This document shows positions 1 through 5,057 of a stretch of 10,180 nucleotides of DNA, one piece after another. The DNA comes from an uncultured Clostridium sp. Lineage in GTDB: Bacteria; Bacillota; Clostridia; TANB77; CAG-508. The notes below the pieces were generated by a model, which was not told the DNA's origin, did no database searches, and saw nothing but the letters and a program-made list of their open reading frames with translations. A program made the translations under genes and the position numbers. Position 1 is the stretch's first letter; each line of letters opens with the position of its first letter. The stretch lies in the NCBI GenBank assembly GCA_947426875.1, contig CANEFU010000028.1, forward strand, positions 1 through 10,180, written 5' to 3'.

Positions 1-669
1 AAAAAAGAATTATTGGCATTGGTAGACCCAAAATACAAAGAATTTCATAGTGGATTATGTCCTGGAACCGATAATATTATAGGAGTAAGAGTTCCTGTTT
101 TACGAAACTATGCGAAAGAAAAGATAAAAAAATATGAAATAGAAGAACTATTGAAGCAGATAGATAATCAATATTACGAAGAAATTATGCTACAAGGTAT
201 GTTAATAGGGCTTGCGAAAGAAGACTTTCCAACATGGAAGAAACAGATAGAAGAATTTGTACCTAAAATTGATAATTGGGCAATTTGTGATGTTTTTTGT
301 GCTGGTCTAAAAAGAACGAAAAAGTATAAAGAGGAAATGTGGAAGTTTATCCAAAAATATTTAGAATCAGAGCAAGAATTTGAAATTAGGTTTGGTGTTG
401 TTATGATTTTAGATTATTATATTCAAGAAGAATATTTAGAAGAAATTTTCAAAACTTTTAATACCATTACAAATCAAGCTTATTATGTGCAAATGGCAAT
501 TGCTTGGGCAATATCCATAGGTTTGGTTAAATTCTACGATAAGACAATGCAATATTTAGAAACGGCTAAACTAGACAAATTCACCTATAATAAAGCATTG
601 CAAAAAGCAATTGAGTCTTATCGAATAACAGATAAACAAAAGGAAATTCTTAGAGAAATGAAAAAATAA
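1..669 (+). CDS. AlkD-like DNA alkylation repair protein (5' partial)
   Basis: This resembles the AlkD/HEAT-like family of DNA glycosylases, which remove alkylated bases in the cytoplasm. The family pattern is visible from the N-terminal part (YKEFHSGL, then IIGVRVPVLR) to the C-terminal helices. The Trp and Asp pair of the AlkD active site matches NWAICD (Trp codon 277-279, Asp codon 289-291). A second conserved Trp lies in QMAIAWAIS (codon 505-507). The frame is open to base 1, and relatives carry some residues before the YKEFHS block, so the true start is probably just outside the window. The TTG at 13 is an in-frame Leu codon without a ribosome binding site. About 222 codons are present, nearly the whole protein. 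The family call is fairly secure; substrate and activity are inferred. No terminator was seen before the next gene. Confidence 0.82.
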   Translation, partial: KKELLALVDPKYKEFHSGLCPGTDNIIGVRVPVLRNYAKEKIKKYEIEELLKQIDNQYYEEIMLQGMLIGLAKEDFPTWKKQIEEFVPKIDNWAICDVFCAGLKRTKKYKEEMWKFIQKYLESEQEFEIRFGVVMILDYYIQEEYLEEIFKTFNTITNQAYYVQMAIAWAISIGLVKFYDKTMQYLETAKLDKFTYNKALQKAIESYRITDKQKEILREMKK

Positions 670-738
670 TATTAAAATTTTATAAAGATAGTTTCCTAAA
701 AAAATAATTTGTGTTATAGTAGAAAAGAATTAAAAAAT

Positions 739-744
739 AAGGAG
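739..744 (+). promoter_or_regulatory. Ribosome binding site fixing the GH18 start
   Basis: AAGGAG lies 6 bases before ATG 751. It supports that ATG over an in-frame TTG at 709, which has no ribosome binding site and would add 14 residues encoded across this AAGGAG. Confidence 0.75.
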
Positions 745-750
745 AGAAAA

Positions 751-2487
751 ATGGAACAAGGAAAAAGAATGGCTGAAAAAGCACCTAAAAAACCAAAGAG
801 AAAAATGTCAAAAGAGGAGATAGAAAAAAAGAAAAAAATAATTACAAGAACTTTTTTTAGTATGATAGCAATTATCGTATTAGTATTTGTAGCATTAATA
901 GCAAATGACTATATTATACTAGATAACAATAAAAAAACAAACTTAGTAATCAACAATAAAAATGTTACTTCCAATTTAAAAAATGATATCTTAATAGAAG
1001 ACAATATTATCTATCTATCTAAATCTGATATTGCTAATTTTTTTGACCCTTATATTTACGATGAAAAAGAAACGAATCAAATTATAACCACTTATGACAA
1101 AAAAATAGCAGCAATTGGTTTTGAAAAAAATAGCATTACCATAAATGGTTCTGAAAAAAATGTGTATGCTCATGCTATGAAAAAGAATGATGTAGAATAT
1201 TTACCAATATCAGAGATGAAAGATGTATATGATATTGAAATTCAAAATAAAGAAAATACAAAAGTTATTACAATGGATTCTTTGGATAAAGAGCAAAAAA
1301 GAGCTATTGTATCTTCTAATTTACCAGTTAAATCTTCTACCAATATAATAGCAAAAACAGTAGATAGAATCAAAAAAGGAGATAGTGTTATTGTAGTATC
1401 TTCTGAAAAGGGGTATACAAGAATTCGAACAGAAAATGGAAAATTAGGCTATGTAAAATCAGATAAATTAGAAAATGAATATATTGTTAGAGAAGAAATG
1501 AAAGAAGAAAAACAAGTAGAAGGAAAAATTAACTTAACTTGGGATTATTATTCTGCCTATGGTTCTGCTCCAGACAGAAATGGGACAAGTATAGATGGTG
1601 TAAATGTGGTATCACCTGCCTTTTTCTATTTAGATGAAAATGGAAAATTTAGAGAAAATATAGGGGAAAAGGGAGAGGCCTATATAGAATGGGCACATGA
1701 AAATGGTTATAAAATCTGGCCAATGTTTTCCAATGCAGAAGCAGCAAGAAAAAGCTTATCTATTACTTCTAATATCATGAATAGTTATGAAAAAAGACAA
1801 AAACTAATAGAAAATATTGTTGATGCTTGTGTTGAATATAAAATAGATGGCATTAATGTGGATTTTGAAAACATGAAACAAGAAGATAAAGATATGTATT
1901 CAAGATTTATTATAGAATTAACACCTAGACTAAAAGAAATGGGATTAGTTACTTCAGTAGATGTAACAGCACCAGATGGAGGAGAAACTTGGTCAATGTG
2001 TTTCGATAGACATGTTATTGGAAAAGCAGCAGATTATATTGTATTCATGGCTTATGACCAATATGGAGTATCTAGCACAAAACCAGGTACAACAGCTGGA
2101 TATGATTGGGTTAAATTGAGTTTAAATAAATTTTTACAAACAGAAGAAATAGAATCTGATAAAATCATTTTAGCAGTTCCTTTTTATACAAGAGTTTGGA
2201 CAACAGATACGAATAACAAGACAACTAGCAAAACGGTAGATATGAAAAATATAGATAAAGTGATTCCTGACGGAGTAGAAAAAGAATGGAATGATGAATT
2301 AAAACAAAATTATGTCGAATATACAGACAATGGAAATAAAAAACAAGTTTGGATAGAAGATAATGATTCACTAAAAGCTAAAATTTCATTAATTACAGAA
2401 AATCATCTGGCTGGTGTAGGCTCTTGGCAAAAGGGAATGGAAAGTGAAGATGTTTGGGGTATGATAAAAGAAGTGTTAGAATTGTAA
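751..2487 (+). CDS. Membrane-anchored GH18 family glycoside hydrolase with SH3 domain
   Basis: The 578-residue protein begins with a very basic cytoplasmic tail (about 1-33). One membrane segment follows (about 35-51), so the rest should be outside the cell. Residues about 58-170 look like a copper-amine-oxidase-N-type stalk domain. A bacterial SH3-like domain follows (about 187-240, LPVKSS to YVKSDKLE). The GH18 barrel runs from about 255 to the end. The catalytic signature is DGINVDFE, with Asp366, Asp371 and the acid Glu373. The Asn at the second Asp position resembles the YaaH/SleL spore-cortex branch. MAYDQYG (about 433) and the late Trp in GSWQKGMES are further GH18 landmarks. The likely role is hydrolysis of peptidoglycan or a related GlcNAc polymer at the cell surface; the substrate is inferred. 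The 67-base gap to the next gene has no clear terminator, so the two may be co-transcribed. Confidence 0.85.
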   Translation: MEQGKRMAEKAPKKPKRKMSKEEIEKKKKIITRTFFSMIAIIVLVFVALIANDYIILDNNKKTNLVINNKNVTSNLKNDILIEDNIIYLSKSDIANFFDPYIYDEKETNQIITTYDKKIAAIGFEKNSITINGSEKNVYAHAMKKNDVEYLPISEMKDVYDIEIQNKENTKVITMDSLDKEQKRAIVSSNLPVKSSTNIIAKTVDRIKKGDSVIVVSSEKGYTRIRTENGKLGYVKSDKLENEYIVREEMKEEKQVEGKINLTWDYYSAYGSAPDRNGTSIDGVNVVSPAFFYLDENGKFRENIGEKGEAYIEWAHENGYKIWPMFSNAEAARKSLSITSNIMNSYEKRQKLIENIVDACVEYKIDGINVDFENMKQEDKDMYSRFIIELTPRLKEMGLVTSVDVTAPDGGETWSMCFDRHVIGKAADYIVFMAYDQYGVSSTKPGTTAGYDWVKLSLNKFLQTEEIESDKIILAVPFYTRVWTTDTNNKTTSKTVDMKNIDKVIPDGVEKEWNDELKQNYVEYTDNGNKKQVWIEDNDSLKAKISLITENHLAGVGSWQKGMESEDVWGMIKEVLEL

Positions 2488-2554
2488 AAATAATTTCGAC
2501 CTTACAAAATCTTTAAAATTATATAGTAAGATACAAAAGAAGGGAGAATATACA

Positions 2555-2872
2555 ATGTTAGGATTTATTGTAGCTTTAGCATTAGCTTGGTATTTTTTCA
2601 ACTTTATAGAAAATAATAGTTTTTTGAAAAATGTTATTATCTATTCAGTAGCTAATTTTTCAATATTAACAATCGATGAAGCTTTTGACGGAACAGGTTT
2701 CCACATCATTTCTAATATAATAGCAAGTATTGTAGGTGGGCTAGTAACAATAAAAATAATGGAATTTGTAAAAGCTAGAACAAATAGTTTAGTAATGTTT
2801 GTTGTACTTACTGAATTATGCCAAATTGCAATTAGTTTCTGTATTGCATTTATAGTATATAAAGTTTTATAA
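2555..2872 (+). CDS. Small integral membrane protein, unknown function
   Basis: This 105-residue protein is not recognised. It is mostly hydrophobic, with likely membrane segments near residues 1-18, 25-40, 50-69 and 78-104. A short acidic stretch (DEAFDGTG, about 41-48) sits between the second and third segments, and a basic turn (KARTN) precedes the last. It has no signal cleavage site and no catalytic motif that I can identify. ATG 2555 is preceded by AGGGAG (2541-2546) at a normal distance, which supports a real gene. An overlapping minus-strand frame is only its shadow. It lies 67 bases after the GH18 gene in the same direction and ends at a terminator, so it may be the last gene of a two-gene unit. 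Its role is unknown. Confidence 0.65.
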   Translation: MLGFIVALALAWYFFNFIENNSFLKNVIIYSVANFSILTIDEAFDGTGFHIISNIIASIVGGLVTIKIMEFVKARTNSLVMFVVLTELCQIAISFCIAFIVYKVL

Positions 2873-2877
2873 AAAAA

Positions 2878-2918
2878 GAGCAAGAAAGGTAGCTATCTTT
2901 GCTCCTTTTTTTATTTTT
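2878..2918 (+). terminator. Rho-independent terminator after the small membrane gene
   Basis: GAGC (2878-2881) pairs with GCTC (2901-2904), and AAAGGT with ATCTTT inside it, around an AGCT loop and with a three-base bulge. A run of seven T follows (2906-2912), then ATTTTT. It lies six bases after the stop codon. Confidence 0.8.
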
Positions 2919-2987
2919 GTAATTAAATTATAGATTATAGCTAATTTTCAATTATTTTTGTGCTATTGTTTTAGTAGATTGTAATAG

Positions 2988-3028
2988 AAAAATACTAAAA
3001 AACAAAAAATACTAAAAAAGCTAAAAAA
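2988..3028 (+). repeat. A-tract direct repeats upstream of the sigH promoter
   Basis: AAAAATACTAAAAAA occurs at 2988-3002 and again at 3005-3019, a 17-base period. A shorter CTAAAAAA follows at 3021-3028. They sit immediately before the -35 box at 3033. This resembles an UP element for the RNA polymerase alpha subunit, or an AT-rich regulator site; either role is inferred. Confidence 0.5.
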
Positions 3029-3032
3029 CCGC

Positions 3033-3061
3033 TTGACAATGCGAAAAATGATAGATATAAT
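3033..3061 (+). promoter_or_regulatory. Consensus sigma-A promoter of sigH
   Basis: TTGACA (3033-3038) and TATAAT (3056-3061) are both perfect and are separated by exactly 17 bases. Transcription should start near 3068. The open frame of sigH extends back through this promoter, so any start codon before about 3068 cannot be used from this transcript. Confidence 0.88.
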
Positions 3062-3098
3062 GGATAAAAAGCACATTCTGGAGGTATACAAAACACAT

Positions 3099-3749
3099 AT
3101 GCAAAATGAAAACGTATATTACACAACTAATCAATACAACAATTATACAGACGAGCAAATCGTATCTCTTATCAAAGAAGGAGATGAAAAAGCTCTATCC
3201 TATTTGCTTGAAAAATATAAAAATTTAGTCAATGTAAAAGTAGGAAAATATTTTATCATAGGAGCAGAAAAAGAGGACATTGTACAAGAAGGAATGATAG
3301 GATTATTTAAAGCCATAAAAAACTTTAATGAAGAAAAGCAAAATTCCTTCAAATCTTTTGCCAACATTTGTGTAGAAAGGCAATTAATAACAGCTATAAA
3401 AAGTTCTAATAGGCAAAAACACATGCCACTTAATTCTTATTTATCTTTAAATACAGCAGCCTATGATAATAATGAAGAAGATAGTGTAGAACTAATTGAC
3501 ACTTTTGACAGTAAAACCGTTGAGGACCCATTAGAAACAGTAATGAAAAAAGAATATTATAAAGAAGTAGAAAACGCTGTAAACAAAAATTTAAGCAAAT
3601 TTGAAAAACAAGTATTAGATAGATTTATTAAAGGCGAAAGTTATTTAACCATTGCACAAAGGTTAGACTCACCCGTAAAATCGGTTGATAATGCAATACA
3701 AAGAATTCGCAAAAAAGCAATAAAAAACATGTTTAATGAAGAAAATTAA
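3099..3749 (+). CDS. sigH: RNA polymerase sigma factor SigH (sporulation/stationary phase)
   Basis: This sigma-70 family factor matches SigH (Spo0H), which in Firmicutes directs RNA polymerase to early stationary-phase and sporulation genes. Region 2 is visible in YTDEQIVSLIKEGDEKAL, EDIVQEGMIGLFKAIKNF (core binding) and SFKSFANICVERQLITAIK. The next block, RQKHMPLNSYLSLN, is highly typical of SigH. Region 4 near the C-terminus has a helix-turn-helix (FEKQVLDRFIKGESYLTIAQ, then VKSVDNAIQRIRKKA). With ATG 3099 the protein has 216 residues, close to the 218 of Bacillus subtilis SigH. I chose this start because a perfect promoter occupies 3033-3061 and TGGAGGT is at 3079-3085. The 13-base gap from that site to ATG is slightly long. 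The gene is monocistronic, between its promoter and a strong terminator. Family assignment is secure. Confidence 0.93.
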   Translation: MQNENVYYTTNQYNNYTDEQIVSLIKEGDEKALSYLLEKYKNLVNVKVGKYFIIGAEKEDIVQEGMIGLFKAIKNFNEEKQNSFKSFANICVERQLITAIKSSNRQKHMPLNSYLSLNTAAYDNNEEDSVELIDTFDSKTVEDPLETVMKKEYYKEVENAVNKNLSKFEKQVLDRFIKGESYLTIAQRLDSPVKSVDNAIQRIRKKAIKNMFNEEN

Positions 3750-3760
3750 ATAAAAACTTA

Positions 3761-3802
3761 TATAATAAAAGAAGTTGTTAAAAAACAACTTCTTTTATTA
3801 TA
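3761..3802. terminator. Bidirectional terminator between sigH and tRNA-Thr
   Basis: A perfect 19-bp inverted repeat (3761-3779 with 3784-3802) encloses an AAAA loop. Reading plus, it follows the sigH stop by 11 bases, and the right arm is rich in T. Reading minus, it follows the tRNA 3' end (3813). It serves both convergent genes. Confidence 0.88.
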
Positions 3803-3812
3803 ATTAAAAAAG

Positions 3813-3888
3813 TGGGGCTTCCAACGGGAATTGAACCCGTGACCTCTACCTTACCAAGGTAGCACTCTACCTACTGAGCTATGGAAGC
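3813..3888 (-). tRNA. tRNA-Thr, anticodon GGT
   Basis: Read on the minus strand, this folds as a full 76-base cloverleaf including an encoded CCA. The acceptor stem is GCTTCCA with TGGAAGC, the D stem GCTC with GAGT, the anticodon stem CTACC with GGTAG, and the T stem ACGGG with CCCGT around TTCAATT. The anticodon loop TTGGTAA gives anticodon GGT (plus-strand 3853-3855), reading threonine codons ACC and ACT. The discriminator base is C (plus G at 3816), which is unusual: from memory, similar Firmicute tRNA-Thr genes usually have T there. The gene points away from the threonine T-box and thrS, with its own promoter about 75 bases upstream and a shared terminator downstream. Confidence 0.95.
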
Positions 3889-3895
3889 ATGTTAC

Positions 3896-3946
3896 ATTGG
3901 GGACGTTTCTCTTTGCACATTTTTGTGCAATTGGGGACACATCTCC
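3896..3946. repeat. REP-like palindromic repeat in the tRNA leader
   Basis: TTGGGGAC occurs at 3897-3904 and 3931-3938, each followed three bases later by TCTC. Between them is a perfect hairpin, TTGCACA (3913-3919) with TGTGCAA (3924-3930) around TTTT. It is much richer in G and C than its surroundings. GGGGAC-type palindromes of this look are scattered in many bacterial genomes, often with REP-associated (Y1-type) transposases. No transposase is present here. It lies between the tRNA promoter and the mature tRNA 5' end. Confidence 0.6.
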
Positions 3947-3961
3947 TTAAAACACTTTTTT

Positions 3962-3990
3962 ATTATACAACAAGAAATAAAAAAAGTAAA
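3962..3990 (-). promoter_or_regulatory. Promoter of tRNA-Thr
   Basis: On the minus strand, TTTACT (3990-3985) and TATAAT (3967-3962) are 17 bases apart. Transcription would start near 3955, giving a leader of about 67 bases that carries the repeat hairpin and should be removed by RNase P. Confidence 0.65.
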
Positions 3991-3999
3991 CAATTTCTA

Positions 4000-4028
4000 T
4001 TGACTTTTTTAAAAAAACGTATTAGAAT
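4000..4028 (+). promoter_or_regulatory. Promoter of the T-box/thrS operon
   Basis: TTGACT (4000-4005) and TAGAAT (4023-4028) are 17 bases apart, predicting a start near 4035, just before the T-box leader. Its -35 box is only 9 bases from that of the divergent tRNA-Thr promoter. Confidence 0.72.
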
Positions 4029-4034
4029 ATTGGT

Positions 4035-4264
4035 ATAGGAAAAAGCGAGTAAGAGAAAAAGTAAGATAAAGGTTACTTGTAGAGAGAATTAGCCGTAGGC
4101 TGAAAGCTAATTTAAGAAAACATATCTGAACAACTAACTCTTCTAAGTTTCTAGTGAACAAGCTAGACGGAAAAGAACCGTTATCTTCTTAAAATTAAGT
4201 AAAAAATAGGATGGAACCGTGTAAATAAACTACACTCCTACATGATAAATGTAGGAGTGTTTTT
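4035..4264 (+). ncRNA. T-box riboswitch leader, threonine class
   Basis: This is a tRNA-sensing leader that controls transcription termination. Stem I parts are visible: a base pairing AAGAG (4051-4055) with CTCTT (4138-4142), and an inner stem AGATA (4064-4068) with TATCT (4123-4127). Between them is a specifier loop with the AGTA/GAA loop-E signature. AGAGAG (4081-4086) and GGCTGAAAG (4098-4106) form the distal part. The specifier is probably ACT (4133-4135), a threonine codon followed by A. The T-box sequence AGGATGGAACCGTG is at 4208-4221. The antiterminator pairs TAGGA (4207-4211) with TCCTA (4236-4240) and GTGTA (4219-4223) with TACAC (4231-4235). It leaves the canonical seven-base bulge TGGAACC. 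Its 3' side overlaps the terminator stem, so the two folds exclude each other. Threonine specificity rests mainly on thrS downstream. Confidence 0.93.
4232..4264 (+). terminator. Regulated terminator of the T-box
   Basis: A perfect 12-bp stem (4232-4243 with 4249-4260) encloses GATAA and is followed by TTTT. It forms when charged tRNA occupies Stem I or no tRNA is bound. Uncharged tRNA stabilises the competing antiterminator, which uses 4231-4240. Confidence 0.92.
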
Positions 4265-4275
4265 GTGTTATAAAA

Positions 4276-4281
4276 GGGAGG
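4276..4281 (+). promoter_or_regulatory. Ribosome binding site fixing the start of the gene at 4287
   Basis: GGGAGG lies 5 bases before ATG 4287. An in-frame ATG at 4242 falls inside the terminator hairpin, has no such site, and is rejected. Confidence 0.8.
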
Positions 4282-4286
4282 TAGTA

Positions 4287-5042
4287 ATGAATCAAACATA
4301 TCTATTACCAGTCATACAAAGAAAATTAGAAGAAGAAGAAAAATATGTCAGCAGGCGTTTTTTAGAGAATCCTAGAATAACAGAGGTCAATGATATAACA
4401 ATTCAACAAGTAAAAAACATGGGGAATTTATTTATGTATGACGCATCAAGTATTGATTATAGAATAAAATTCAGTCAAATGATGGATTATTTTTTACAAG
4501 ATTCAAGTTATATAGAAACAGATGAACCTGAAGCATTGCAAGTAAATATTCCAGAATTTAGAGATTCACAACACGACATAACAGAAAGAAAATATTTCAG
4601 ATATAGACTAGAGAAAGAAGGTGGAATAGCAAGAACTAGAAAAAGTGTGCAAACAGAAAAAAATGCTATTCGAGAAATGTTAGAAGAAAGCTCTTATTAT
4701 GATGAACTTGGAATTGAAATGAAAAGAGAAACAACAGAAGAAAAACAAAATCGACAAAGAAGAGTAAAATATGTAAGACTTGTTGAAAAGCCACATATTG
4801 TTCAAATAATAAATTTAGAAACAGGAGAAGAAAGATATATCGATATAAGAAATTCGAAGCATTTTGAAGATTTAGATATGTCGAATGCCATACAAGTAAA
4901 TAAAGAAGAGATAGAAGATTTAACACAAATCGAAAAAATAAGAATTGCTGAACGAACTAGAAGCTCCGTTTACGGAGCAGGCATAAAGTCAATATTAGGA
5001 ATACAAAAAAATCCAGAACAAATAAAGGATAATCAAAAATAG
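4287..5042 (+). CDS. Uncharacterised soluble protein under threonine T-box control
   Basis: I do not recognise this 251-residue protein. It has no signal peptide or membrane segment, so it should be cytoplasmic. It is highly charged, with about 22 Arg in an AT-rich genome and many Glu. The N-terminal third (to about 80) looks helical. Residues about 100-160 are strongly charged (ERKYFRYRLEKEGG, TEEKQNRQRRVKYVRL) and could bind nucleic acid, but no known domain is visible. Residues about 170-190 look like a beta hairpin (VQIINLETGEERYIDI). The C-terminus is Lys/Gln/Asn-rich. Thr content is ordinary (about 12), so it is not an attenuator-type peptide. The T-box terminator ends 22 bases before it, and thrS starts 15 bases after its stop. 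It should therefore be transcribed with ThrRS when threonyl-tRNA is short. Function is unknown. Confidence 0.85.
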   Translation: MNQTYLLPVIQRKLEEEEKYVSRRFLENPRITEVNDITIQQVKNMGNLFMYDASSIDYRIKFSQMMDYFLQDSSYIETDEPEALQVNIPEFRDSQHDITERKYFRYRLEKEGGIARTRKSVQTEKNAIREMLEESSYYDELGIEMKRETTEEKQNRQRRVKYVRLVEKPHIVQIINLETGEERYIDIRNSKHFEDLDMSNAIQVNKEEIEDLTQIEKIRIAERTRSSVYGAGIKSILGIQKNPEQIKDNQK

Positions 5043-5057
5043 AAAGGAAAGATAAAT

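Noticed and set aside
692..720. Possible promoter before the GH18 gene (TTTCCT, 17 bases, TATAGT)
   Set aside because: The -10 is fair but the -35 is poor. It may be real but cannot be separated from background.
709..750. TTG start adding 14 residues to the GH18 protein
   Set aside because: It has no ribosome site, and its codons would overlap the AAGGAG that serves ATG 751.
2494..2502. Spo0A-box-like TTCGACC before the small membrane gene
   Set aside because: It matches only about six of eight consensus bases, and a single weak site in AT-rich DNA is not evidence.
2641..2883. Minus-strand frame opposite the small membrane gene
   Set aside because: The plus frame has a ribosome site and a terminator. 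The minus frame has neither and would run across that terminator.
4242..4286. In-frame upstream ATG adding 15 residues to the gene at 4287
   Set aside because: The ATG lies in the T-box terminator hairpin and has no ribosome site, while ATG 4287 follows GGGAGG.
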